Shown: piece after piece, positions 7,624-16,571 of the stretch | Numbering within the stretch: position 1 is the stretch's first letter | Layout of the letters: every line of letters begins with the position of its first letter | From: Paracoccaceae bacterium | GTDB taxonomy: Bacteria > Pseudomonadota > Alphaproteobacteria > Rhodobacterales > Rhodobacteraceae | Direction of reading: 5' to 3' | NCBI GenBank assembly: GCA_023260935.1 | Contig: JALQTL010000393.1 | Span: 1-25,379, forward strand | Length of the DNA stretch: 25,379 nt | Program-made: the position numbers and the translations under genes | Notes under the pieces: model-generated | Databases searched by the model: none | What the model saw: only the letters and a program-made list of their open reading frames with translations | Told to the model about the DNA's origin: nothing

Positions 7624-7950
7624 TCAGATCGCCGATTGAATCCAGGTGGCCAGCGCAGCCTTTGGCGCAGCGCCTACCTTGTTCGAAACCACCTGACCGT
7701 TCTTGAACAGGAACAGGGCAGGAATGCCGCGCACCCCCAGCATTGCCGGGCTGTCGGGGTTTTCGTCCACGTTCACCTTCACGATCTTGACCTTGCCCGC
7801 ATATTCGGTGGCAAGCTCTTCCAGAGCCGGGCCGATCTGGCGGCAGGGGCCGCACCATTCGGCCCAGAAATCCACCACCACCGGAATGTCCGATTTGCGG
7901 ACTTCGGCATCAAAGGTGGCGTCGGTGACGGCAACGGTCGCAGCGCCCAT
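7624..7950 (-). CDS. trxA: Thioredoxin
   Basis: A 108-residue cytoplasmic dithiol-disulfide reductant. The active site WCGPC is at 32-36, inside the conserved VVDFWAEWCGPC strand and helix. The cis-proline segment RGIPALFLF and the glycine-rich NKVGAAPKAAL region are both present, and the length is typical. The start at 7950 is fixed by AGGAG 7 bases upstream; the in-frame extension to 8013 crosses into the end of addA and lacks support. It is the last gene of the minus-strand run and lies 59 bases after addA, so it could be read from the addBA transcript or from its own promoter in that gap. The order addB-addA-trxA is common in alphaproteobacteria. Confidence 0.97.
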   Translation of the reverse strand: MGAATVAVTDATFDAEVRKSDIPVVVDFWAEWCGPCRQIGPALEELATEYAGKVKIVKVNVDENPDSPAMLGVRGIPALFLFKNGQVVSNKVGAAPKAALATWIQSAI

Positions 7951-8009
7951 TTCATATCTCCTGACTGGAATGTGTCGGCCAACGAAGCTAGGCGCCGCAG
8001 CCGGAATCG

Positions 8010-11000
8010 TCAAGCTATGGTGGCACGCCCAAGTGCCGCAGTCACGATATCGGGATCAAGCGACATAAGCGATGGCCCCGCAGTCCACAGGATCGCCGTC
8101 TGGATCTGCCGCCCGGGGTAGATCTGGCCCAGCATGTGGGCATAGGCGCCCATCTGCCGCAAGATGCCTTCAGGCACATCCGAGGGCCCGGCCGGGATGA
8201 CCCGGTTGGTCTTGAAATCCACCGCCAGAACACGGTCTGGCCCCACGATCAGCCGGTCTATCGTGCCAACCAGCCGCCGCCCGTTCCAGTCAGCCGCCAG
8301 CGACACTTCGGAAAACCCTTCCGGATGGAACAGATGGGCAAGGCGGGCGTCTGCCAGAACGCCCGCAGCCTCGGCCAGAAGCGATGGGGCATCAAACCCC
8401 GCGGGGGTGATGGCACGGGCCATGGCGGGCCAGTCGTCCGGCGCAGAAGCGGGCAGATGTTCCAGCAACATATGCACCAGCGTGCCACGCAACAGCGCGG
8501 TTTCAACATCGTCACCTTCGCCAGGCAATGCCTTTGCCCCCCCCAGATCAGACGGGGAAAGGAACGGTTCGGCCCGGGGAACGTCGGGGGCGGGCAGGGC
8601 CACCCATTCGGGCAAGGTCACGGCGGGCGTCTCGGCCACCTCGGCAAGGCCCGGCTCTGGCCATGAACCGTTGTCATGGCGCAGCCGTCCCGCCGCATCG
8701 GCCCTTGCCCCCAAGGACATCATCCCCGCCTCGACCTGCCGATACCAACACCATTCCACCCGGGGTTTCGGGCCCGATTTCGTGGCGGTAACCGCCTCTC
8801 CCGCGCCGGCTACGATCAGCCATGACCTTGCCCGGGTCAGCGCCACATAAAGCAGCCGCAGGTTTTCTTCCCGTGCCCTTTCGCGCAAGGCATCGCGCGC
8901 GGCCTGAAGTGCCGGCGGGCTTTCATCCGCGGGCGTCTTCCAAGCGACAATTCCGCTGTCCAGCCGAAGCGTGGCATCGCGTTCCCGCATCCGCCTGTCG
9001 GCGGTATCGGGCAGGATGACGATATTCGCCTCCAGCCCCTTGGCGCCATGCACCGTCATCACCCGGATCTTGTCGCCCTCGCCCCCCAGCTGGCGTTTTA
9101 CCTCTACCTCGTCGCCTTCCAGCCAGACCAGAAACCCTGTCAGACTGGGCACGTCCGCCTGTTCATAGACAATTGCCTGCGTCAGCAATTCGTCGATCCC
9201 GTCCTCGGCCTCGGGGCCAAGCCGTGTCAGCAGACGCTGGCGCCCGCCATGCCGGGTCAGGATGCGTTCCAGAAGTTCATAAGGCCGAAGGAAATCTGTC
9301 TGCCGGCGCAGGTCGTCCAGCACGGCAAGGGTTTCGGGCGCATCCGCATGGCGCAAGGCTTCCCACAGATGCCCGGCCCGGCCATGTGCCAGCCGGAACA
9401 GCCGGTCTTCCGACCAGCCGAAAAGGGGCGATCGCAGCGCCGCGGCAAGGGAAAGGCTGTCTTCGGGCGTGGCCAGAAAGGCCAGCAGCGCCTTCAGATC
9501 CTTTACCGCGATTTCTTCGCCCAGCTTCAGCCTGTCTGCCCCGGCAATCGGCAGGCCCTCTTGCTTGCAGGCGCGAATGATCTGGGCAAAAAGGTCTGAC
9601 CGGCGCTGCACAAGGATCAGGAAATCCCCCGCATGTACTGCCCGGGGCTGGCCCTTTTCCACAATTCTTGTGCCCGTTTCAATCATCGTGCGGATTTCCC
9701 GCGCGATCTGGCGGGCCAGTTCCACGCTGTGATGGTCATCAACCACCAGATCCACCGGGTTCCAGCCATCTTCATCCTTCGGCTTTTCGGCCGGGGGGAT
9801 CAGTGGCCATAGGTCTACCCGACCGGGCAGAGTGTCAAAAAAGGCGATATGTCGGGGCGGGGCCCCCAGCGCGCTGGGAAAGGCATCGCCAAAGGTGGCG
9901 TCCACCACCTCCAGCACAGCGCGGGCCGACCGGAAGGAATGGTCAAGCGACCTGTCCTGCATCGGCTGGTCCACCTCGGCAAAGGCAGCGCGGAATCCGG
10001 CATGGCGGGCGTCGAATGCAGTCAGGTCGGCGCCCTGAAAGGAATAGATCGACTGTTTCTTGTCACCCACCACAAAAAGCGTGCGGTGGTCGGCCCGCGC
10101 GCTGGCCCCGGCGGTGAATTCGGCTGTCAGCCTTTCGATGACCTGCCATTGCGGGGGCGAGGTATCTTGCGCCTCATCCACCAGAATGTGATCGATACCG
10201 CCATCCAGCCGGAACAGAACCCATGCCGCCAACACCGGATCGTTCAACAGCCGGGCGGCCTTCTGGATCAGATCGTCGAAGTCCAAAAGCCCGCGTTCCG
10301 CCTTGCGCGCGGTGTAGATTTCCAGAAACCGCTGGGCAAAGCGGTGCAGCACCAGTGTCTTTTCCACCGCCGCCAGCGCCAGCCGGCGGGGCCGCGCCAC
10401 CTCGACCCGCTGCATCAGCGCTTCCAGACGGGGCAAGTGGGGGCCCATCGCGGCGCGCGCATCCTTGGCGGGGAACTTGCCCAGCTTGGCCATCCCGGGG
10501 GCCGCGCCGGACTTGTTCAGGAAGATCTCTTCCAGAACCATCAGCGCCGCCATGCCCGGGGCCAGGGGCAGCGCCGCCTGAAGCTTTGCCCCCGCCTTCT
10601 GGTCATTGACGCCACTGGCCGCCAGCCGGGGGATAAGGTCGGCCAGAATATCGGCCTCGTCCCCCAGAAATACGTCGGCAAGGATACGTTCGGCCGTTTC
10701 ATCCCCGGCCAGACCGAAGCTTTCGCGCATCTGCGCGCCGCTCGCCCCCGTGACAAATCCATCGGCGCGGCTGCTGATTTCCGCCAGAAGAGGCTCCAGC
10801 CCCTCTGCCGGATGCAGCCCGGCCAGATCGGCCAGTTCCGTGGGCGCCAGCCTGTCGGCCATTTCCTGAAGGATATCATCCTTCATCTGCCGCGCGGTCC
10901 GGTCATCCATTTCCCGAAAACCGGGAGAGATTCCGGCCTCCAGCGGATAGCGGCGCAGCAGCGTGGCGCAAAAGCTGTGGATGGTCTGGATGCGCAAGCC

Positions 11001-11345
11001 GCCCGGCGTTTCGATGGCGCGGGCAAACAACTGCCGCGCCAGTGCCAGCCGGTCTGCCGAAAGGTCTGCCGCTTCGCCCAGTTCCGCCAGATCGTGCCTC
11101 AAGGCATCATCCGGGGTCATCGCCCAGGCGCCAAGGCGGCTGAACAGGCGGTTCTGCATTTCGGACGCGGCGGCCTTGGTATAGGTCAGGCACAGGATGT
11201 TCTGCGGCTGGACACGGTTCAGCAAAAGCCGCGCCACCCGGTCTGTCAGCACCCGGGTCTTGCCCGAACCGGCATTGGCGGACAGCCATGTCGAAACCTC
11301 GGGCCGGGCGGCGGCAATCTGGGCAAGAGTGGCGTCATTGGTCAT
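8010..11345 (-). CDS. addA: AddA, helicase-nuclease subunit of the AddAB recombination complex
   Basis: AddA pairs with AddB to resect double-strand breaks for RecA-dependent repair. The 1111-residue protein has UvrD/SF1 motifs in order: Walker A SANAGSGKT (22-30), motif Ia LTYTKAAA (53-60), IQTIHSFCATLLRRYP (119-134), LLDFDDLI (353-360), Walker B HILVDEAQDTSP (386-397), and motif III VGDKKQSIYSFQGAD (426-440). Further on come VMTVHGAKGLE (motif V) and LLYVALTRARSWL (motif VI). The C-terminal RecB-type nuclease has RGTLVHMLLEHL and the active-site VDFKTNR (1042-1048). Its ATG overlaps the addB stop (ATGA, 11342-11345), so the two subunits are translationally coupled. No frameshift or missing motif is seen. 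Confidence 0.97.
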   Translation of the reverse strand: MTNDATLAQIAAARPEVSTWLSANAGSGKTRVLTDRVARLLLNRVQPQNILCLTYTKAAASEMQNRLFSRLGAWAMTPDDALRHDLAELGEAADLSADRLALARQLFARAIETPGGLRIQTIHSFCATLLRRYPLEAGISPGFREMDDRTARQMKDDILQEMADRLAPTELADLAGLHPAEGLEPLLAEISSRADGFVTGASGAQMRESFGLAGDETAERILADVFLGDEADILADLIPRLAASGVNDQKAGAKLQAALPLAPGMAALMVLEEIFLNKSGAAPGMAKLGKFPAKDARAAMGPHLPRLEALMQRVEVARPRRLALAAVEKTLVLHRFAQRFLEIYTARKAERGLLDFDDLIQKAARLLNDPVLAAWVLFRLDGGIDHILVDEAQDTSPPQWQVIERLTAEFTAGASARADHRTLFVVGDKKQSIYSFQGADLTAFDARHAGFRAAFAEVDQPMQDRSLDHSFRSARAVLEVVDATFGDAFPSALGAPPRHIAFFDTLPGRVDLWPLIPPAEKPKDEDGWNPVDLVVDDHHSVELARQIAREIRTMIETGTRIVEKGQPRAVHAGDFLILVQRRSDLFAQIIRACKQEGLPIAGADRLKLGEEIAVKDLKALLAFLATPEDSLSLAAALRSPLFGWSEDRLFRLAHGRAGHLWEALRHADAPETLAVLDDLRRQTDFLRPYELLERILTRHGGRQRLLTRLGPEAEDGIDELLTQAIVYEQADVPSLTGFLVWLEGDEVEVKRQLGGEGDKIRVMTVHGAKGLEANIVILPDTADRRMRERDATLRLDSGIVAWKTPADESPPALQAARDALRERAREENLRLLYVALTRARSWLIVAGAGEAVTATKSGPKPRVEWCWYRQVEAGMMSLGARADAAGRLRHDNGSWPEPGLAEVAETPAVTLPEWVALPAPDVPRAEPFLSPSDLGGAKALPGEGDDVETALLRGTLVHMLLEHLPASAPDDWPAMARAITPAGFDAPSLLAEAAGVLADARLAHLFHPEGFSEVSLAADWNGRRLVGTIDRLIVGPDRVLAVDFKTNRVIPAGPSDVPEGILRQMGAYAHMLGQIYPGRQIQTAILWTAGPSLMSLDPDIVTAALGRATIA

Positions 11346-14302
11346 GGCGCATCCTTTTCCCCCACCGGTTCATGCAGGGGAAGGTCTGTCATCTCCCATT
11401 CGCCAAACCGCGCCAGATGGTCATAATCGCCGCCGAAATGTTCGGTGAAGACCGCCCGCCGAGAGGTATAGCCCTGCCCCCGCCCTTGATAGGGCCGCAG
11501 CAGCCGGTCCAGCCCTTTACGGGTTGCTTCCTGCACGGCGGGGGTGATCTCTGCCACCGTTTCCCCGCCATCGCCGCCCAGCCCGACATAGGTGATCCGC
11601 GCCACCTCGGCCGGCCCAAGCGCGCCAAACGCGCCTTCTTCCGCCAGAAGCGCCGCAAGATGCAACTGCTTGGAGAAGGACTCGATCTGCTTGGCCGTGG
11701 GCGCGGTTCCTGTCTTGTAGTCGATAAGGTGCAGGCGACCGTCGGGCAGCACATCGATCCGGTCGGGGGTGCCGTAAAGCCGGAACCCCAACCCCGGCAG
11801 GATCAGTTCGCCCTGTTCCTCCAGCACCACCGTGGCCTCGCCCGCCCGCTGGTCTACCGCAAGGAAATGATCGGCCGCCCGTTCCATCCGCGCCTTCCAC
11901 TGGATTCGCGCGGCGGGCCATGGCACCTGTTCGGCCAGTTCGGCGGCGGTCAGGGCCATCAGCCGCCGGCGCGCCTCGGCCGGGGTTTCACCTGCGGGGC
12001 GCTCGCGGACAAAGCGTTCCAGCACATGATGCACCACCGTTCCCCGGTCGCGGGCGTCGGGGGCCTGGCGAAGGGGTTTCAGTGGGCGCAGCCGCAGGAT
12101 CTTGTCGGCATAGATGGCATAGGGATCGCGGATCAACGTTTCTATCCGCGTCAGCGAAAGTGCATCGGGCCGCGCCGCAACCGGCGGGCAGGGGGCAGGC
12201 CGCCGGGCTGGCGAAAGCCCCGGATCAAGCCCGTCCCGCGGCCGGTCCATGGCGCCTGCGCGGGCCAGCCATTCCGCCCCGCGCGCCCGCATTCCTGCCA
12301 GGGCCTCTGGCCCCTGACGGGCCGGCAGGCCTGCCAGAAGATAGGTCAGCCGGTTCAGCCAGCGCGATGGCACGGTTTCCGCTTCGGCATTGCGCAGGGC
12401 GCGGCTGATCACCACACGAGGCGCGGCGATGGCCTGCTGGAAATCATGCGCGGCAAGCCCGATCCGCCGTTCGGGCAGCAGCAACCCCGCCTGATGGCGC
12501 ATCTTGCGGTTCAGCCATGGGTCTTGCGCGGGCAGTGCGGGCCAGATGCCGTCATTCAGCCCGCCAAGGATCACCAGATCGGCCCCCTGCACCCGCGCCT
12601 CGATGGTGCCCCAGATGCTGATCAGCGGATGCACCACCGGCGCATCGCGAACCTGCCGGGCCGAGATCAGCCCGTCGAAAAGATCGCGGAACTCGGCCGC
12701 TGTCATGCTGTCGCTGCCATGTGCCGCCTCGGCAGCCAGATCGGCCAGAAAGGCCGCGGCCTCGCGCCCGGCGGCCTGATCCCACAGCCCGCCCGACCCT
12801 TCGGCCGCGGGCCCCCGCGCCAGACGTTCGGCGACAAGGCGCAAGCGGGCCACATGGGCCGCCAGCGGCATCCGGCCCCCGCCCTCAAGACCATCGACAG
12901 CCCCGGCAATCGATGCGGCCCAGCCTGTCGCCATGGGATGCTTCTGCACGCCGGCCCATTCCAGCAGGTCTGACCCGGTGGGAAAGGCGGGCCCCTTGTC
13001 ACGCAGCCGCAACTCCAGCTCGCGCGTCAGCAACAGGTGTTCGCCCCGGTTCATCGACGATGCCGTCAGCGGATGCTTCAACAGCACCAGCAACTGATCC
13101 GCTGTCAGCCTTTGGCAGAACATGCGCGCGATATGGCGCAGGAACCGGCCGGGCGCCGACTGGTTCAGCGGCACGCCCGCGCTGTCATCGGGAATGATCC
13201 CCCAGCGGGCAAGGGCGGCCGCCACCTGCCGCGTCAGTACCCGGTCGGGAGAGATCAGCGCAGCCCGCCGGCCGTTCCCTGCCGCATCCCGCAGGATCAG
13301 CGCCACGGCCATGGCTTCGGTCCGGGGATCCGCTGCCTCGATCAGGGTGACATCGGCCATGGCGTCGGGCAAGTCTGGCAGATGCTGGCCTTCGGTCAGC
13401 CACTGGTCTGTAACCGGGGCGGGACGCAGGGCCAGCGACAGCACCGCATTGCGCCGCGGTGCGGGCGGCCGGGCATCCGACCAGCGCGCAATCTGCCCGG
13501 GGTGGATCCCCATCGCATCCGCCAGTTTGCGGAACCGGAATTGCGGATGGTCTTCCGAGGTCAGCGCATCATCCAGCCGATCCCAGACAGTGGCCGGCAT
13601 GTCGAAATCCACCCCCGGCAGCACCACGGCCCCCTGCGGCAGGCGCGCTACCGCCTGCATCAGCAGCGCGGTCGTGCCACGGGAACCGGTGGAGCCCGCC
13701 ACGATCACCGGGTCCGCGGGGGGCGCGGCCGCCCAGCGCCGGGCCAGGTATTCGACCAGCAGCCGTTGATGGCCCTCGGCATCGGGTTCCGAGATATCGC
13801 CGAACAGCGGGGCGATGATCGCAAGGAAGGCCCGGGTCCGCTGCCAATGCTCGGAAAAATCTGCCACGTCCAGCTGCGCCAGACTGTCGGGGCTGACCCC
13901 TTCGCCCTGCATTTCCCCCATCAGCGCCGCAAGGCTTTCCGCCAGATCCGCGATGGCGGCCCGCGGTGCCAGACCGGGTTCGGCGGTCAGCAGGCGTGAA
14001 ATCAGGACGGTCAGCTGCAACTGCCGCCGCAGGGCGGGTACCGGCACGGCCAGACCGGGAACGATCACCTCGGCGCCAAGATCCGTTACCAGCCGAAGCC
14101 GTGGCAGGATGCGTGCGCCATCCTCGGCCAGAATATCGCGCACCCGGCGCATCATCCGGGTTGTATTCAGATATAGCGTGACGCGGCCCATCGCCTCGGG
14201 CGGGGCATCGGCCAGACGGGACTTCAGCCCCTGAACAAGGGCATGCGGAAAATCCACACCCGGGGGCAGGCCAAGAAGCCGGGGGCCATCAGGCGCGAAC
14301 AT
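11342..14302 (-). CDS. addB: AddB, second subunit of the AddAB helicase-nuclease (alphaproteobacterial type)
   Basis: From the ATG at 14302 the protein has 986 residues, normal for alphaproteobacterial AddB. As expected for AddB, the helicase-like N-terminal part lacks a Walker A motif. Helicase-related segments such as IVAGSTGSRGTTALLMQAV and LVILGGLNDGIWP remain. The C-terminal nuclease has RDRGTVVHHVLERF and LIDYKTGTAP with Asp861 and Lys863. The four cysteines that bind an iron-sulfur cluster in Bacillus AddB are not visible here. The start is placed 14 bases inside the end of murU; the longer in-frame extension to 14464 lies wholly within murU. Its stop overlaps the addA start. Confidence 0.95.
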   Translation of the reverse strand: MFAPDGPRLLGLPPGVDFPHALVQGLKSRLADAPPEAMGRVTLYLNTTRMMRRVRDILAEDGARILPRLRLVTDLGAEVIVPGLAVPVPALRRQLQLTVLISRLLTAEPGLAPRAAIADLAESLAALMGEMQGEGVSPDSLAQLDVADFSEHWQRTRAFLAIIAPLFGDISEPDAEGHQRLLVEYLARRWAAAPPADPVIVAGSTGSRGTTALLMQAVARLPQGAVVLPGVDFDMPATVWDRLDDALTSEDHPQFRFRKLADAMGIHPGQIARWSDARPPAPRRNAVLSLALRPAPVTDQWLTEGQHLPDLPDAMADVTLIEAADPRTEAMAVALILRDAAGNGRRAALISPDRVLTRQVAAALARWGIIPDDSAGVPLNQSAPGRFLRHIARMFCQRLTADQLLVLLKHPLTASSMNRGEHLLLTRELELRLRDKGPAFPTGSDLLEWAGVQKHPMATGWAASIAGAVDGLEGGGRMPLAAHVARLRLVAERLARGPAAEGSGGLWDQAAGREAAAFLADLAAEAAHGSDSMTAAEFRDLFDGLISARQVRDAPVVHPLISIWGTIEARVQGADLVILGGLNDGIWPALPAQDPWLNRKMRHQAGLLLPERRIGLAAHDFQQAIAAPRVVISRALRNAEAETVPSRWLNRLTYLLAGLPARQGPEALAGMRARGAEWLARAGAMDRPRDGLDPGLSPARRPAPCPPVAARPDALSLTRIETLIRDPYAIYADKILRLRPLKPLRQAPDARDRGTVVHHVLERFVRERPAGETPAEARRRLMALTAAELAEQVPWPAARIQWKARMERAADHFLAVDQRAGEATVVLEEQGELILPGLGFRLYGTPDRIDVLPDGRLHLIDYKTGTAPTAKQIESFSKQLHLAALLAEEGAFGALGPAEVARITYVGLGGDGGETVAEITPAVQEATRKGLDRLLRPYQGRGQGYTSRRAVFTEHFGGDYDHLARFGEWEMTDLPLHEPVGEKDAP

Positions 14303-15005
14303 CGGCCGCCCCCCCTGCCAGGGCCAGCATGGTTTCTGCAACCGCGATGCCTTCGGGGTGGCCCACGTCGCACCAGCCGCCCTGATGCACCACGCCATAC
14401 GCACGCCCGGCCGCCATGGCGCGGGTCCAGGCGGCGTGAAGCGAAAAGACCGGCCCTTCGTCATCTTTCAGAATGACGGGGTTCACGATCTGCGCGCCAA
14501 GATACAGATACCCCGGCCGTCCCTTTGCCCAATCTACCCGCCCGGCGGCATCCATCACGAAATCGCTGCGCCCTGTGGTACCCTCTGCCTGATCGGCCGG
14601 CAGCAGCAGGAACAGAACATCCATTCGCCCGCCATCCCATGCGGCATCCAGCCGGACCAGAGGGTTTTGCCCTGTCCAGACCGCATCGGTGTTCAGCGTC
14701 AGCACCGGGCCGGGCCCCAACAGCGGCAAGGCCGCCCGCAGCCCGCCGCCGGTTTCAAGGATCTGGCCGCGTTCGTCCGAGATGCCGATACCCCGGCCTT
14801 CCAGGTGGGTCTCGATCTGGTCTGCCAGATAATGCACATTCACCACCCGCCGGCTGATGCCGGCGGCATCGGCAAGGGTCAGCGCATGGTCGATCAGCGG
14901 CTTGCCGGCCACCGGGATCATCGGCTTTGGCCGTGCCTTTGTCAGCGCACCCATCCGGGTGCCGAAACCGGCGGCAAACAGCATCAGGGGGAAATCGTGG
15001 CGCAT
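14289..15005 (-). CDS. murU: Nucleotidyltransferase, probable MurNAc-1-phosphate uridylyltransferase
   Basis: MurU makes UDP-MurNAc from MurNAc-1-phosphate and UTP, the second step of the recycling route that bypasses de novo UDP-MurNAc synthesis. The 238-residue Rossmann-like protein has the nucleotide loop LFAAGFGTRMGALT (9-22), PKPMIPVAGKP (26-36), ILETGGGLR (82-90), the metal-binding LNTDA (104-108) and WCDVGHPEG (211-219). By sequence alone it could be another NDP-sugar pyrophosphorylase. The call to MurU rests mainly on the AmgK-type kinase gene directly upstream, which it overlaps by 22 bases (14984-15005). The ATG at 15005 is the first in-frame ATG. The end of the gene overlaps addB by 14 bases. 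Confidence 0.85.
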   Translation of the reverse strand: MRHDFPLMLFAAGFGTRMGALTKARPKPMIPVAGKPLIDHALTLADAAGISRRVVNVHYLADQIETHLEGRGIGISDERGQILETGGGLRAALPLLGPGPVLTLNTDAVWTGQNPLVRLDAAWDGGRMDVLFLLLPADQAEGTTGRSDFVMDAAGRVDWAKGRPGYLYLGAQIVNPVILKDDEGPVFSLHAAWTRAMAAGRAYGVVHQGGWCDVGHPEGIAVAETMLALAGGAADVRA

Positions 15006-16003
15006 CTGTTCCTGATCCTGTGCAGCAGGTCATCATCGGGGGGCGGCAGCAGGGCATCGCACAGATGTCGCAGATCGGCGAGTGCCGGATGGGCAAGGCA
15101 TTCCCGCAAATGGCCCCAGACCCGGGGCAGAAGCGCCAGATACCCCGGCTTTCCCGCCACCAGACACAGCCGCGCAAAGACCCCGATGATCCGCAGCGCA
15201 CGCTGGGCGCCCAGAACGGCCAGCGGCAGGGCAAGCGCTTCTGGCGTTGTGCCGGTCTGGCGGGCGAAGCGGGCGATGGCGGCCGCAGCGGCCGTGGCCG
15301 AGACATCACGCCGTGCATCCTGAACCAGCGAGACAAGATCATATCCGGGCTGGCCCATCTGCGCCAACTGGAAGTCAAGGATGCCGACGGCGGCAGCACC
15401 TTGGCGGCCTGACAGCAGCAGCAGGTTTTCGGCATGATAGTCGCGCAGGATCAGAACCCGCGGCCCATCGGCATGGGCAGAAAGGGCAGCCGCCAGGGTA
15501 TCGACAAAGCGCGCGCGTTTCCCCGGTGCCACCGGCCCTGCGGCCGCGGCGTAGAAATCCAGCGCAAAGGCCGCCGCCTCTGCCCAGTCGCGGGCGGAAA
15601 GGTCGGGCAGGCCCGACGGGGCAGGCTGTGATTGCAGGCGCAACAATACATCAGTTGCCGCCGTGTAAAGCGCCACTTCCCGGTCTGGCTGATGGTCCAG
15701 AAGCCGGGCGAAAAGATCGTCACCCAGATCTTCGATCAGCAGGAAGCCGTGGTCCAGGTCGGTGGCAAGGATGGCGGGGGCGGACAGGCCGATCTGGCGC
15801 AGATGCGTGGCGATGCGGATGAAATCGCGCGGATCATCGCCCTTGCCCGGGGGGGCATCCATCAGCACTGCACTGTCCCCGCTTGGCCGGCGCAACCGGT
15901 CATAGCTGCGGTCAGAGGCATCGCCGGCCAGAAAGCGACGGTCGGCATTGTCCCAACCGTGGCTGGCCAGAAAGGCCGTGGACAAGGCCCGCCGGTCATT
16001 CAT
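14984..16003 (-). CDS. amgK: Probable anomeric MurNAc/GlcNAc kinase
   Basis: AmgK phosphorylates recovered MurNAc (and GlcNAc) at the anomeric position, feeding MurU. The 339-residue protein has the APH-type kinase fold: RRFLAGDASDRSYDRLR (22-38), a nucleotide-loop region typical of this group, GFLLIEDLGDDLF (86-98), the catalytic loop LRDYHAENL (186-194) with Asp188 and Asn193, and the metal-binding Asp210 in GILDFQLA. The usual His before Arg-Asp is Leu here. The ATG at 16003 (MNDRR) is preferred; a TTG two codons earlier is possible. It overlaps tsaE by 8 bases and murU by 22 bases, which argues for joint translation. The pair amgK-murU gives intrinsic tolerance to fosfomycin in other bacteria; here that is inference. 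Confidence 0.87.
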   Translation of the reverse strand: MNDRRALSTAFLASHGWDNADRRFLAGDASDRSYDRLRRPSGDSAVLMDAPPGKGDDPRDFIRIATHLRQIGLSAPAILATDLDHGFLLIEDLGDDLFARLLDHQPDREVALYTAATDVLLRLQSQPAPSGLPDLSARDWAEAAAFALDFYAAAAGPVAPGKRARFVDTLAAALSAHADGPRVLILRDYHAENLLLLSGRQGAAAVGILDFQLAQMGQPGYDLVSLVQDARRDVSATAAAAAIARFARQTGTTPEALALPLAVLGAQRALRIIGVFARLCLVAGKPGYLALLPRVWGHLRECLAHPALADLRHLCDALLPPPDDDLLHRIRNRCATISP

Positions 16004-16472
16004 GCGCAAACCCCTTCAACGCGGCCTGAAGATCGGCGCGGTTCCGGAAGGCGATCATTGCGCTGCGGCCTTCGCCTGCTGGCGAAAGGGTGATCAGGAT
16101 CGGGTCTTCAGGCACAGCGGGCCCCAAGCGTTCGGGCCATTCCACCAGACAGATCGCGCTCTGGAAGGCATCTTCCAGCCCCAGTTCTACCAGATCATCG
16201 GGCCCCGACAGCCGATACAGATCGGCATGCCAAAGATCGCCCGCCGCATCTTCGTAGGTCTGCACCAGCGTGAAGGTGGGCGAGGGGACATCCTCCATCC
16301 GGCCAAGCCTTGCGCGGATGATGGCCCGGCTCAGGTGCGATTTTCCCGCGCCGACAGGGCCGGCCAGAAGCAGGCTGTCACCCGGCCGAAGGCATGGTGC
16401 GATGGTCCGACCAAGACGGTCGGTTTCATCGTCTGACGACAGGAAGATCTGAATGGAAAAGCCACCCGACAT
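15996..16472 (-). CDS. tsaE: TsaE, ATPase for tRNA t6A modification
   Basis: TsaE (YjeE) works with TsaB and TsaD to put threonylcarbamoyl on A37 of ANN-decoding tRNAs. The 158-residue protein has the P-loop GPVGAGKS (38-45), the family signature SPTFTLVQTY (64-73), HADLYRL (82-88) and EWPERLG (111-117). The start MSGGFS at 16472 gives a normal family length. An ATG at 16523 would add 17 unconserved residues and cannot be excluded. It sits 99 bases after the divL-like gene and overlaps amgK by 8 bases. The tsaE-amgK neighbourhood is widespread in alphaproteobacteria. Confidence 0.93.
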   Translation of the reverse strand: MSGGFSIQIFLSSDDETDRLGRTIAPCLRPGDSLLLAGPVGAGKSHLSRAIIRARLGRMEDVPSPTFTLVQTYEDAAGDLWHADLYRLSGPDDLVELGLEDAFQSAICLVEWPERLGPAVPEDPILITLSPAGEGRSAMIAFRNRADLQAALKGFAHE

Positions 16473-16571
16473 GGCCACAGTCTTACCCGGCCCTACGGGG
16501 GCCGCAAGCTGATCATGCCACATTCGGCATTGGCGGGCCGGGATAAGGGGCCGCCCTGTTCCTGGCCTGCG

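Noticed and set aside
9849..12973. Long plus-strand open frames opposite addA and addB (for example 9849-11426 and 11288-12973)
   Set aside because: They lie antisense to well-supported AddA and AddB, have low-complexity Gln/Gly/Arg/Pro-rich translations with no motifs, and are typical of GC-rich genomes.
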